64,000 nt of DNA from SCGC-AG-212-J23 sp036406675 (GTDB lineage: Bacteria > Pseudomonadota > Gammaproteobacteria > Burkholderiales > SG8-39), in assembly GCA_036406675.1 (NCBI GenBank), contig DASXAO010000020.1:1-64000 (forward strand), written 5' to 3'. The position numbers and the translations under genes are program-made. Under the pieces are notes generated by a model. The model was not told where the DNA came from. It worked only from the letters and a program-made list of their open reading frames with translations, and did not search any database. Below, in pieces: positions 8,098-16,731 of the stretch; the stretch's first letter is position 1, and the number at the start of each line of letters is the position of its first letter.

Positions 8098-8640
8098 TCA
8101 GCGCTCGCCAGGCCCGGTGATCCAGAGGTACACCGGGTGGTCGCGCCAGCCGCGGCTCACGTGCATCAATTTGCTCGGCTGCCAGTCGCCCATGTCGTGC
8201 CAGTGCGAGACGATGCGCGTGCCGGGCGCGAGCGCCTGCAGGCGCGGCCGCAGCTTGCGGTTGAAGTCGACCGAAAGGAACAGCATCACCACGGTGGCCT
8301 CGCCCAGATCCACGCCGAACAGGTCCTCGGTGCGGAACTCGATGCGCTCGGCGACGCCTTCGCTGCGCGCGTGCTCGCGGGCGTCGGCGATGCGCAGCGG
8401 GTCGATGTCGACGCAGACCGCGCGCGCGCCGAGCTTCGCCGCGGCGATGACGATGCGCCCGTCGCCGCAGCCGAGGTCGTAGACCACGTCGCCCGGCTTC
8501 ACCGCGGCGAGCCGGGTCATCGCTTCCACCACCGGCATCGGCGAGGGTTCGTAGCGCACCCCCGGCGCGCCGGGCTGCGGCTGCGCGAGGCCCCAATAGA
8601 GTGCGAGCAGCATGAGCGGTGGAAATAGCCTTGGCGTCAC
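8098..8640 (-). CDS. Class I SAM-dependent methyltransferase, possibly exported or membrane-anchored
   Basis: 180 residues with the SAM-binding motif VYDLGCGDGRIVIAAA, the motif II acidic loop CVDIDPLRIADA and a post-motif EDLFGVDLGEATVV. A hydrophobic N-terminal stretch (LFPPLMLLALYWGLA) resembles a signal anchor, unusual for a methyltransferase but known in small periplasm-facing members. It starts at GTG 8640, with ATG 8613 an alternative. It is divergent from the VOC gene with a 30-bp gap. Substrate unknown. Confidence 0.78.
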   Translation of the reverse strand: MTPRLFPPLMLLALYWGLAQPQPGAPGVRYEPSPMPVVEAMTRLAAVKPGDVVYDLGCGDGRIVIAAAKLGARAVCVDIDPLRIADAREHARSEGVAERIEFRTEDLFGVDLGEATVVMLFLSVDFNRKLRPRLQALAPGTRIVSHWHDMGDWQPSKLMHVSRGWRDHPVYLWITGPGER

Positions 8641-8670
8641 TGCAAAATCGCGGGACTTGGGGAGAACGGC

Positions 8671-9039
8671 ATGATCCTAGACCACATCGGGCTCGCGGTG
8701 CGCGACTTCGGGAAAAGCGCGGCATTCTTCCGGCGCTCGCTCGCGCCGCTCGGCATCCAGACCGTGCTCGAGGGCGAAGGCTGGGCGATGCTCGGCAAGG
8801 ACGGCCGGCCGCAGTTCTGGATCGGCGTGCACGGCATCCCGCCCGGACCGATCCACATCGCCTTCGCCGCGGAAAACCGCGAGCAGGTGCGCGCATTCCA
8901 CCGCGCCGCGCTGGCCGCGGGGGGGCGCGACAACGGCGCCCCCGGCATCCGAGCCAAATACCATCCGGACTATTACGGCGCGTTCGTGTTCGATCCGGAC
9001 GGCCACAACATCGAGGCGGTGTGCCACCGGCCCGAATGA
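8671..9039 (+). CDS. VOC-family (glyoxalase/bleomycin resistance-like) protein
   Basis: 122 residues forming one vicinal-oxygen-chelate unit: MILDHIGLAVRDFGKSAAFF at the start with metal ligand H5, GPIHIAFAAENREQV in the middle and FVFDPDGHNIEAVCH at the end with the terminal Glu ligand. Likely a metal-dependent lyase, isomerase or dioxygenase-like protein of unknown substrate. Its stop overlaps the start of the porin-like gene by ATGA, so the two are coupled. Confidence 0.86.
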   Translation: MILDHIGLAVRDFGKSAAFFRRSLAPLGIQTVLEGEGWAMLGKDGRPQFWIGVHGIPPGPIHIAFAAENREQVRAFHRAALAAGGRDNGAPGIRAKYHPDYYGAFVFDPDGHNIEAVCHRPE

Positions 9040-9767
9040 GGACGCTCCTCGCCGCGCCCCTCTTCGTCTCGAGCCTGATCCTTTCGCAGGCCTGCGTCGC
9101 GCAGGGCGGACCCACCATCGTCGGTGCCGCTGTCCGCTCGCGACCGGCGTACGACGGTTCGAGCTCCCAGGTCACCGACCTCATTCCCCAGCTTCGCTAC
9201 TACGGCAAGCTCTGGTTCGCGCGCACCACCCAGGGAATCCTCGAAGGCGGCATCCGCAACGAGCTGGCGCCGGAATTCTGGGCGGGCGCGCAGATCGCCT
9301 ACGAGGCCGGCCGCAAGAGGAGCGAAGCGCCGTTCCTCGAGACGCTCGGCGAGCCCGACATCAAGACGAGCGCTTCGGTCGGCCTGCACCTGGAATGGGA
9401 CCGCCACTTCGGCCAGATGCCGGTCAACTTCCTCATCCGCGCCCGCCAGAACTTCGACACCGATCTCGGCGGGCAGGCCGACCTGCGGATCAACCTCGGC
9501 GTTTTCGAGCGCTGGGGGCTCGAGGGCGCGGTATTCGGCCAGTCGACCTGGGGAAGCGGGAACTACGTGCAGTCGCACTACGGCACGGACAAATCGGGGC
9601 TCATCTACCTGAGCGGCGGCTTCCTCGCCGGATACGACGTGACGCGCCACTGGCTGATCGTCGGCAGCTTCGAAATCCGCAAGCTCTACGACCAGGCCGC
9701 GGACAGCGTGGTCACGGAGCGCACTACGAGCCGCTACTACAGCGCCGGACTCGCGTACCGTTTTTAG
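9036..9767 (+). CDS. MipA/OmpV-like outer membrane beta-barrel protein
   Basis: 243 residues with a signal peptide (LLAAPLFVSSLILSQACVAQ; the Cys is not in a convincing lipobox). Alternating beta-strand pattern throughout, early SRPAYDGSSSQVTDLIPQL segment, and a C-terminal strand ending in an aromatic residue (YSAGLAYRF) as outer membrane proteins require. MipA/OmpV family members scaffold murein enzymes or act as porins. Translation is coupled to the VOC gene by a 4-base overlap. Confidence 0.75.
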   Translation: MRTLLAAPLFVSSLILSQACVAQGGPTIVGAAVRSRPAYDGSSSQVTDLIPQLRYYGKLWFARTTQGILEGGIRNELAPEFWAGAQIAYEAGRKRSEAPFLETLGEPDIKTSASVGLHLEWDRHFGQMPVNFLIRARQNFDTDLGGQADLRINLGVFERWGLEGAVFGQSTWGSGNYVQSHYGTDKSGLIYLSGGFLAGYDVTRHWLIVGSFEIRKLYDQAADSVVTERTTSRYYSAGLAYRF

Positions 9768-9871
9768 CTGCGTCGCCGAGCAAGGTGTAGCGGTTCCCGC
9801 GAATCCCGCTATGCGAACCCGCGCCACGCGCGCGCCGACCTATAGTCGAAGGCTCCGAGGAAGGAGAACCC

Positions 9872-10072
9872 ATGACCCAGTTCATCGAGCTCTACGGCGC
9901 AGGGCTCAAGAACACCGCCGACATGATGAGCGCGACGTTGCAGAGCGCGCAGCAGCTCCAGCAGCAGCAGCTCGACCTGTTCGCACTGCAGACCCGGCTT
10001 TTCGGCGCCCAGTTCGAGCACGCCGTGCAGTTCTGGAGCAGCCTCTGGGCGCGCCAGCCCGAGCCGGATTAA
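9872..10072 (+). CDS. Mini phasin-like protein (66 aa)
   Basis: A 66-residue protein with an AAGGAGAA ribosome site before ATG 9872. Its sequence matches both ends of the N-terminal helical region of the phasin at 16732-17169: QFIELYGAGLKNTADMM here versus QLVDLYRAGIRSATDMM there, then QQQQL in both, and RLFGAQFEHAVQFWSSLWA versus RLAGAQLERVGEFWANWWRA. It lacks the connecting stretch and the C-terminal half. Phasins coat polyhydroxyalkanoate granules. It ends convergently with a 4-base overlap on the FAH-family gene. Confidence 0.7.
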   Translation: MTQFIELYGAGLKNTADMMSATLQSAQQLQQQQLDLFALQTRLFGAQFEHAVQFWSSLWARQPEPD

Positions 10073-10965
10073 CGCACAACCCGGTTTTTCAGTAACCCGA
10101 TCTTCTCGACCTCGAGCTCGACCACGTCGCCGGGCTCGAGGAACTTCATGTGCTCGAGGCCGCAGCCGTCGCCCACGGTGCCCGAGCCGAAGAACTCGCC
10201 CGGGTGCAGCGTCTCCGAGCGCGACACGTGCGCGATGCAGTCCTCGAACTTCCAATGCATGTCGCGCGAATTGCCGCGCCCCCATTCCTCGCCGTTGACC
10301 CGGCAGATCATTCCCAAGTCATACACATTCTCGATTTCATCGGCCGTGACCAGGCACGGTCCCATGACGTTCGAGTTGTCGAAGTCCTTGCCCTTGCCGG
10401 GCCCGAGCTGGCCCATCATCTCGAGCGTCTGCTCGTCGCGCGCCGAGAAGTCGTTGAAGATGGTGTAGCCGAAGATGTGCTCGCGCGCCCGCTCCCTGGG
10501 AATGTCCTTGCCGGCCTTGCCGATGTAGCAGCCGAACTCCAGCTCGAAGTCCATGCGCTCGCTGTACTTCGGCCAGGGCACGTCCGTGCCGGTGCCGCAG
10601 ACGTTGAAGCGGTTGGGATGGTAGAAGATCGGCCGCTCGTACCAGATCTTCGGAATGCGCGCCTCGGTCCCGCGGAGCTTGGCCACCGCGGCAAAGGCCT
10701 GTTGCAGGTGCTTCTCGAAGCACAGGAAGTCGCGCATCTGCGGCGGCTGCGGAATCGGCGCGAGCAGCGTCACCTGCTCGATCGGGAAGAGCGCTTCCCT
10801 GGCGGGGCGCCTCAGCGCCTCGGCGGCTCGGTCGACGGCGTTCTGGCCGCCCTCCACGATGGCGAGGACGCTCGGGGCGCCAAGCCGGACCACGCTGCGC
10901 CCCCCATCGACCAGGGCGCCGGGTTGCGCGGGTCGATTCCCAATCCGAAACGTCACGAGTCGCAT
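10069..10965 (-). CDS. Fumarylacetoacetate hydrolase (FAH) family protein
   Basis: 298 residues. The FAH fold is evident from MRDFLCFEKHLQQAF, the metal-binding E-x-E pair in MDFELEFGCYIGKAGKD, GYTIFNDFSARDEQ and the C-terminal GEFFGSGTVGDGCGLE followed by LEPGDVVELEVEKIG. Family members cleave C-C bonds of beta-keto acids or isomerise/decarboxylate ring-cleavage products. It diverges from an intradiol dioxygenase with a 41-bp shared promoter gap, so it probably processes that enzyme's downstream product. The exact substrate is unknown. Confidence 0.88.
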   Translation of the reverse strand: MRLVTFRIGNRPAQPGALVDGGRSVVRLGAPSVLAIVEGGQNAVDRAAEALRRPAREALFPIEQVTLLAPIPQPPQMRDFLCFEKHLQQAFAAVAKLRGTEARIPKIWYERPIFYHPNRFNVCGTGTDVPWPKYSERMDFELEFGCYIGKAGKDIPRERAREHIFGYTIFNDFSARDEQTLEMMGQLGPGKGKDFDNSNVMGPCLVTADEIENVYDLGMICRVNGEEWGRGNSRDMHWKFEDCIAHVSRSETLHPGEFFGSGTVGDGCGLEHMKFLEPGDVVELEVEKIGLLKNRVVR

Positions 10966-11006
10966 GGGGATTTTGATAATACACTTGGCCTTCCCAGGAG
11001 GACTCC

Positions 11007-11915
11007 ATGCGCCAGTTCAACGAAGATACCCTCACCGACGCCGTGGTCGCGCGCCTGAAGAAGGCCGACGACCCGCGTTTCCGCGAGATCATGACCAGCG
11101 CGGTGAAGCACCTCCACGCCTTCGCGCGCGAGGTGCAGCTCACCGAGGAGGAGTGGTTCGAAGGCATCAAGTTCCTGACCGCGGTCGGCCAGAAGTGCGA
11201 CGACAAGCGCCAGGAGTTCATCCTCCTTTCGGACATCCTCGGCCTATCGATGATGATCGTGGCCCTCAACCACAAGACCGTGCCGGGGGCGACCGAGGCC
11301 ACCGTGCTCGGGCCGTTCTTCGCGCATGGCGCCAAGGAGTACGAATACGGCGCGGACCTGCGCGAGGGCGCCTCGATGAAGGGCGAGGACGTGTACGTCT
11401 CGGGCCGCGTGCTCTCGCTCGACGGCAAGCCGGTGGCGAACGCGGCGCTCGACATCTGGCAGGCCAAGGCCGACGGCATCTACGACGTGCAGACCGAGGG
11501 CGAGTTCGAGCTCCGCGGCCGCGTCAAGGCAAACGCGAAGGGCGACTACGCGTTCAGGAGCTACAAGCCCAAGTTCTACAGCGTACCCATCGACGGCCCG
11601 GTGGGCGACCTGATCCGCTCGACGGGCAATCACCACATGCGGCCCGCCCACATGCATGCCATCGTCTCCGCGCCGGGCTACCAGCCGGTGATCACGCACG
11701 TCTTCGTCGAGGGCGATCCGTACCTCGACGGCGACGCGGTGTTCGCGGTGAAGGATTCGCTGATCGGCAAGTACCGCAAGGTGGACGACGCGGCGGAAGC
11801 GAAGCGCCTCGGCCTGCCCAACCCGTTCCTGCGGCTCGACTGGGACTTCCGCCTCGCTCCCGACGCCGGGGTCAAGGCACGCAAGGTGATCGCGCCCAGC
11901 GACGCGGTCGCATGA
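11007..11915 (+). CDS. Intradiol ring-cleavage dioxygenase, hydroxyquinol/catechol 1,2-dioxygenase-like
   Basis: 302 residues with the full intradiol iron set: Y159 (DGIYDVQ), Y191 (KPKFYSVPIDG), H215 and H217 (RPAHMH). Spacing closely resembles hydroxyquinol and catechol 1,2-dioxygenases, and the N-terminal helical dimerisation domain (residues 1-100, ending ATVLGPFF) is also typical. It opens a catechol or hydroxyquinol ring between the two hydroxyls. A GGAGGA ribosome site precedes ATG 11007. It is the first gene of a three-gene unit with ATGA and GTGA overlaps to the cupin and dehydrogenase genes. Confidence 0.9.
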   Translation: MRQFNEDTLTDAVVARLKKADDPRFREIMTSAVKHLHAFAREVQLTEEEWFEGIKFLTAVGQKCDDKRQEFILLSDILGLSMMIVALNHKTVPGATEATVLGPFFAHGAKEYEYGADLREGASMKGEDVYVSGRVLSLDGKPVANAALDIWQAKADGIYDVQTEGEFELRGRVKANAKGDYAFRSYKPKFYSVPIDGPVGDLIRSTGNHHMRPAHMHAIVSAPGYQPVITHVFVEGDPYLDGDAVFAVKDSLIGKYRKVDDAAEAKRLGLPNPFLRLDWDFRLAPDAGVKARKVIAPSDAVA

Positions 11916-12499
11916 TCTGGCGCGTGCGGCGCGTGCTCACCGGGCACGACGCCGACGGCAGGTCGGCGTTCATCGCCGACGGCGAAGCGCCGAACGTGAA
12001 GGAGATGGCCTCGATGCCCGGCCTCGCCCTCACCGACCTGTGGGAGACCGGCGCCGCGCCGGCGAGCAACGCGGGCGACAAGGACGCCGCCGCACGCCCG
12101 GTGCGGCTGGAGCCGCCGAAGAGCGGCACCATCCTGAGGATCGTCGAATTTCCGCCCGACTCCGCCTGGCGCAGCAGCGTCGACGGCGCCGCGGCGTTCA
12201 AGTCGATCGGCGCCGGGCACGCGCAGGACCGCCGCTCGAGCGATCCGATGATGCACAAGACGAGCACCGTCGACTACATCATCGTGCTCAAGGGCGAGAT
12301 CCACGCCATCATGGAAACCGGCGAGAAGCTCCTGCGCCCCGGCGACATCCTGGTCCAGCGCGGCACCAATCACTCCTGGAGCGTACGCGGCAACGAGCCC
12401 TGCGTCATCGCTGCGGTGCTCGTCAACGCGAAGCCGCTGGTGGCCTCGAAAAAGAAGACGCAGAAGCCTGCGAAGAAAGCCGGGAAGAAGAAAAAGTGA
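11912..12499 (+). CDS. Cupin-domain protein
   Basis: 195 residues with one C-terminal cupin barrel: the first motif is degenerate around DPMMHKTSTVDYIIVLKGE and the second is GDILVQRGTNHSWS. The last 18 residues are strongly lysine-rich (SKKKTQKPAKKAGKKKK) and likely a disordered basic tail. Overlaps the dioxygenase stop by ATGA. Such cupins commonly accompany ring-cleavage dioxygenase and FAH genes, but their reaction is not established. Confidence 0.82.
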   Translation: MIWRVRRVLTGHDADGRSAFIADGEAPNVKEMASMPGLALTDLWETGAAPASNAGDKDAAARPVRLEPPKSGTILRIVEFPPDSAWRSSVDGAAAFKSIGAGHAQDRRSSDPMMHKTSTVDYIIVLKGEIHAIMETGEKLLRPGDILVQRGTNHSWSVRGNEPCVIAAVLVNAKPLVASKKKTQKPAKKAGKKKK

Positions 12500-13356
12500 G
12501 CAAACCCGTCGGCGTGATCGGCGTGGGCATCATGGGCTCGGCCATGTCCGCGAACCTCGTTAAGGCGGGCTTCGCCGTGCAGGGCTACGACGTCCTCCCC
12601 GCGCGCCGCGACGATCTGAAGAAAGCGGGCGGCTCCCCTGTTCAATCCCTAACCGCAATCGAAGCGCCGGTTGTGATCACCTCGCTGCCGAGCGCCGAGG
12701 CCTTGCACGCGGTCGCCGGCGAAATCACGACGAAGTGCATCGTCGTCGAAACCAGCACGCTCCCGATTTCCGACAAAACGAAAGCATTCGAGGTTCTAGC
12801 GCGGAAAGGCATCACCCTGCTCGACTGCCCGCTCTCCGGCACCGGCGCCCAGGCGCGCACCAAGGACCTCACCGTCTACGGGAGCGGCGATCAGGCCGCA
12901 TTCGAGAAAACCAAGCCCGTCCTCGAAGGCTTCTCCCGCGCGCACTACTACCTCGGCGAGTTCGGCAACGGCAGCAAGATGAAGTACGTCGCGAACCTCC
13001 TCGTCGCCATCCACAACGTCGCCGCGGCCGAGGCCTTCGTCCTGGGCATGAAGGCCGGCCTCGATCCGGAGATGATCTACAAAGTCGCGGGCGACGGCGC
13101 CGGCACCTCGCGCATGTTCCAGGTGCGCGGGCCGCAGATGGTCGCCGGGCGCTACGACGACGCGACGATGAAGGTCGAGGTGTGGCAGAAGGACATGAAG
13201 ATCATCGGCGAGTACGCCACCAAGCTCGGCGTGCCCACGCCCCTCTTCACCGCCTCCGCTCCCATCTACACCGCCGCGATGGCGCAGGGCTTCGAAAAGC
13301 AGGACACCGCCGCCGTCTGCGCCGTGCTCGAGGCGATGGCGGGCCTGAAGAGGTAG
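12496..13356 (+). CDS. NAD(P)-dependent beta-hydroxyacid dehydrogenase (3-hydroxyisobutyrate dehydrogenase-like)
   Basis: 286 residues starting at GTG 12496, overlapping the cupin stop (GTGA). The Rossmann motif is VGVIGVGIMGSAMSANL, the substrate-binding loop DCPLSGTGAQA, and the catalytic-lysine region GNGSKMKYVANLL. The family oxidises beta-hydroxyacids such as 3-hydroxyisobutyrate, tartronate semialdehyde or related products. With the dioxygenase and FAH-family neighbours it may act on a ring-cleavage derivative (inference). Confidence 0.87.
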   Translation: MSKPVGVIGVGIMGSAMSANLVKAGFAVQGYDVLPARRDDLKKAGGSPVQSLTAIEAPVVITSLPSAEALHAVAGEITTKCIVVETSTLPISDKTKAFEVLARKGITLLDCPLSGTGAQARTKDLTVYGSGDQAAFEKTKPVLEGFSRAHYYLGEFGNGSKMKYVANLLVAIHNVAAAEAFVLGMKAGLDPEMIYKVAGDGAGTSRMFQVRGPQMVAGRYDDATMKVEVWQKDMKIIGEYATKLGVPTPLFTASAPIYTAAMAQGFEKQDTAAVCAVLEAMAGLKR

Positions 13357-13482
13357 GCCGCTTAGGCCTGGCCCGTGGCCGGCCAGCCTGTCCAATATCG
13401 TTTGCTGCTGCGCTGTTCTGAGTTAACCTAGACCCGAGAAAAGAGAAACTACTTCAAGTGGCGCTTTGGGGATGACGCACCG

Positions 13483-13962
13483 ATGACACTCAGCGATCTG
13501 GGGAATCTCGGCCAATTCATCAGCTCTATATTTGTTGCCATATCGCTCGTCTACCTGGCGATCCAGATCCGCCAGGGTTCCAAGATCGCTCGTGCATCTC
13601 TCCGTCAAGCCTTGGCCGAAAACCAATTCGCTCAACTTACTCTGCGCGCCACGGATCCGGTGATTCGCATGGCTTTCCGCAAGGCCTCCCACTCCGAGGA
13701 CCTCACGGAAGACGAAGCGGACGCTCTTCTGGCCTATGCGGTTGCAGGAATTCGGCAATGGGAAGCTTTGTATTCTCAGTATGAGCGTGGAATGGTCGAC
13801 GCGGAGGACTGGCGTTCGACACGGCAAGTCATGGTGCAGCGCTTTAGACTTCCGATCTTCCAACAGGCATTCGATTCATTGGCCCCGGATCGCCTGAACC
13901 CGATTTTTCTGCGTGAGGTTAGTCAGCTTGTTGCACAGGCTCAGAAGACCTTGCCGCGCTAG
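13483..13962 (+). CDS. Hypothetical membrane-anchored protein, lower GC than neighbours
   Basis: 159 residues, not recognised. One N-terminal hydrophobic helix (about residues 9-28, FISSIFVAISLVYLAIQI) is followed by a soluble helical region rich in Gln, Arg and Ala. Similar short proteins with an N-terminal anchor and a helical body are common orphans in proteobacteria. Base composition is visibly less GC-rich (many AT-ending codons such as ctt, att, caa) than flanking genes, hinting at a different history. It stands alone between the dehydrogenase and the lactate permease. Confidence 0.65.
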   Translation: MTLSDLGNLGQFISSIFVAISLVYLAIQIRQGSKIARASLRQALAENQFAQLTLRATDPVIRMAFRKASHSEDLTEDEADALLAYAVAGIRQWEALYSQYERGMVDAEDWRSTRQVMVQRFRLPIFQQAFDSLAPDRLNPIFLREVSQLVAQAQKTLPR

Positions 13963-14078
13963 TCTGCAAGCGCGAGCGCTCGCCGAGCCCTGAGCAAGCG
14001 CCCCTGGCACAACGTCAGCTATCCGGCCGGGTCAGTAGGCGAGTTGAAAGCCCGGATTAGTCGGCGTTGAGGTCACCC

Positions 14079-15740
14079 CTAGCCGCCGACGATCATCCCC
14101 GTGAACACGTAAGCCTGCAGCGTCACCAGGATCCCGACCAGGCAGGCGAGCACGATCGAGTGCCAGAAGACGAAGCGCAGGATCGAGCCTTCGTGGCCGA
14201 ACCAGTTGGTCGCGGTCGAGGCGACGACGATCGACTGCGCGTCGATCATCTTGCCCATCACGCCGCCCGAGGAGTTCGCCGCGCTCATGAGGATCGGCGA
14301 CAGGCCGAGCTGCTCGGAGGTGATCTTCTGCAGGCCGCCGAAGAGCACGTTCGAGGCGGTGTCCGATCCGGTCAGCGCCACGCCCAGCCAGCCGAGCAGC
14401 GCGCCGAAGAACGGGTACAGCACGCCGGTGTGCGCGAACGCCAGTCCGAGCGTGGCGTCGAGGCCGGAGAAGCGCGTCAGCGTGCCGATGCCTAGCATCG
14501 CCGAGATGGTGATGAGCGAGTAGCGCACGACGTAGATGGTGCGGCCGTAGGAGCGGATCAGCCCGAGCGGCGAGAAGCCCATCACCAGGCCCGAGATGAT
14601 CGCCGCGATCAGCATGCCGGTGCCGGTGTAGGACAGCCAGGTGAAGGCGAACACCGCGCCCTCGGGCGTGGGCTTCGCGACCACCGGCGGCACCTTGTCG
14701 ATCATGTTGTGCAGGCCGGGAACCGGGTAGCTCCAGGTGAAGTGCGGATTGACCGCCGCCTTGAACCATCCCGTGCCCCAGACGAGCAGGATCGCGCACA
14801 CGATGATCCACGGGGTGAGCGCCTTCCAGACTTCGGCCGACGAAGCCTTGGTCGCCGGCGCGGCGGCCGGGGCCGGCATCGTCGCCGCGGAGTCGTCGCG
14901 CGTGCGCAGCTTGGGCGAGGTCCACAGCGTCTTCGGCTGCCAGATCTTGAGGAAGCCGATCAGGCAGGCCATCGAGATGAGCGAGGCGCCGATGTCGACG
15001 ATGTAGGGGTTGACGAAGTTGGAGATCAGGAACTGCGGGATCGCGAAGGACACGCCGGTGACGAGGATCGCCGGCCAGATCTCCTTCATGCCTTTCCACC
15101 CCGCGAATACCCAGATCAGCCAGAACGGCACGATGAGCGAAAAGAACGGGAGCTGCCGGCCGACCATCGCGCCGAGCAGGTACGGGTCGATCCCGGTCAC
15201 CGACGAGAGGCCGATGATCGGCGCGCCGAGCGCGCCGTACGCGACCGGCGCGGTGTTGGCGATGAGCGAGAGTCCCGAGGCGGCGAGCGGCGAGAAGCCG
15301 AGGCCGATCAGGATCGCGCCGGTCACTGCGACCGGCGTGCCGAAGCCCGAGGCCCCCTCGAAAAACGCGCCGAACGAGAACGCGATCAGCAAGAGCTGAA
15401 GGCGCCGGTCGGCGGTGACGCCGCCGATCGTTTGCTGGAGGGTGACGAACACGCCCTTCTCGACCGTGAGCCGGTACAGGAAGATGACGTTGAGCACGAT
15501 CCAGCCGATGGGGAAGAACCCGGTGACGAGCCCGAGGATGCCGGCTCGGATCGCCATGCCCGCGGGCATGGTGAAGGCGGCGACCGCGATGAAGATGGCG
15601 ACGATGAGCGCGATGACCGCCGCGAAGTGCGCCTTGACCTTCCCCGAGGCGATCAGCACCAACAGCGTGACCACCGGGATCGCTGCGACGAGGGTCGACA
15701 GCACTTCGTTCGAGAACGGGTTATAGACCTGGTTCCACAT
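14079..15740 (-). CDS. L-lactate permease (LctP/LldP family)
   Basis: 553 residues and about 12-14 membrane helices. Family signatures include the N-terminal MWNQVYNPF, the GAFFEGASGFGTPVAV motif and the C-terminal GVALTGSDTASNVLFG and SSGGVMGKMIDAQSIVVA. It imports lactate or glycolate with protons. An AGGGGAGA ribosome site precedes ATG 15740. No lactate dehydrogenase gene adjoins it. A poorly conserved Ala/Pro-rich loop (MPAPAAAPATKASS) sits in the central cytoplasmic region. Confidence 0.93.
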   Translation of the reverse strand: MWNQVYNPFSNEVLSTLVAAIPVVTLLVLIASGKVKAHFAAVIALIVAIFIAVAAFTMPAGMAIRAGILGLVTGFFPIGWIVLNVIFLYRLTVEKGVFVTLQQTIGGVTADRRLQLLLIAFSFGAFFEGASGFGTPVAVTGAILIGLGFSPLAASGLSLIANTAPVAYGALGAPIIGLSSVTGIDPYLLGAMVGRQLPFFSLIVPFWLIWVFAGWKGMKEIWPAILVTGVSFAIPQFLISNFVNPYIVDIGASLISMACLIGFLKIWQPKTLWTSPKLRTRDDSAATMPAPAAAPATKASSAEVWKALTPWIIVCAILLVWGTGWFKAAVNPHFTWSYPVPGLHNMIDKVPPVVAKPTPEGAVFAFTWLSYTGTGMLIAAIISGLVMGFSPLGLIRSYGRTIYVVRYSLITISAMLGIGTLTRFSGLDATLGLAFAHTGVLYPFFGALLGWLGVALTGSDTASNVLFGGLQKITSEQLGLSPILMSAANSSGGVMGKMIDAQSIVVASTATNWFGHEGSILRFVFWHSIVLACLVGILVTLQAYVFTGMIVGG

Positions 15741-15858
15741 CCGGCATCTCCCCTGGTACGAGTGCGCGCAGCATAGAGAAATCGCCCCGTTCCTGTCTTG
15801 CAGGAAGCTGACGCCAAGGGCCGCGACTTACCTAACTAAGGGCCCGTATGATTGCCCG

Positions 15859-16665
15859 ATGATCGACCACGCGGCGCTCGAAAATACGGAATTCGCGGCG
15901 TTCATCGATCTCTATCGGGCCGCGCCCGACGAGGTTCGGGTGGCGCACGCGGTCGGCGTGCACGAGCTCGCAGGCACCACCGGCCTGACCTCCCGAGGCG
16001 TCGAGCCGGCAGCGGTCTTTCGCCGCGCGGTCGGGCTGGGCCTGATCCATGCGGCGACTGAAATCGAGCTCGAGGACGTCCTCGCTTATATGAAGGCGCG
16101 CACGACGAGCTACGTCGTGCCGGTCGCTCCGCATTCGCAGCCCGCCGCGCTGTCGACGTGGCTGGAAAGGCGCGGCTTCAGGCGAGGCTATGCCTGGATG
16201 AAATTCCGGCGTGCCTGTACCGGCGCCCCGCGCGCAAGCTCCGATCTGGAGGTCCGCGTCGTGGGCCGCGAGCTCGGCAGCGCGTTCGGGCGAGTCGTAG
16301 CCGAAGGCTTCGGCCTGCCGCAGTCGGTCGTCCCTTGGATCGGCGCACTGCCGGGAAGGCCGAACTGGGTCTGCGTGATGGCGTTTTCGGGCGCAGACGC
16401 TGTCGCCGCGGGCGCCGTCTACCTTAGCGGGACGCACGCATGGCTGGGACTCGGCACCACGCTACCGTCGCATCGGCGCCTGGGCGCTCAAGCTGCGCTG
16501 CTGGCGCGCCGTCTCGACCAAGCGGCGGCGCGCGGCGCCAAGGTCGCAGTCACCGAGACCGGCGAGCGCCTGCCCGACAAGCCGAGCGGTTCTTACCGGA
16601 ACATCCTGCGAGCCGGCTTCGAGGAGATGTATCTGCGGCAGAACTTCATGTCTCCGTCGACGTGA
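15859..16665 (+). CDS. GNAT-family N-acetyltransferase
   Basis: 268 residues. The C-terminal half shows a GNAT layout: VAAGAVYLSGTHAWLGLGTTLPSHRRLGAQAALLARRLDQA, in which the acetyl-CoA loop appears as HRRLGAQ, then a final YRNILRAGFEEMYLRQNF strand that is common in two-domain GNAT proteins. The N-terminal half (residues 1-120) probably is a degenerate second GNAT domain. Substrate unknown. Transcribed alone, divergent from the lactate permease. Confidence 0.75.
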   Translation: MIDHAALENTEFAAFIDLYRAAPDEVRVAHAVGVHELAGTTGLTSRGVEPAAVFRRAVGLGLIHAATEIELEDVLAYMKARTTSYVVPVAPHSQPAALSTWLERRGFRRGYAWMKFRRACTGAPRASSDLEVRVVGRELGSAFGRVVAEGFGLPQSVVPWIGALPGRPNWVCVMAFSGADAVAAGAVYLSGTHAWLGLGTTLPSHRRLGAQAALLARRLDQAAARGAKVAVTETGERLPDKPSGSYRNILRAGFEEMYLRQNFMSPST

Positions 16666-16731
16666 AGGCTACAGCCGCAACGAGGCAGCCGCCCTGAAGG
16701 GCTCGCGGACAGCTGCGTCGCCGAATACGAG

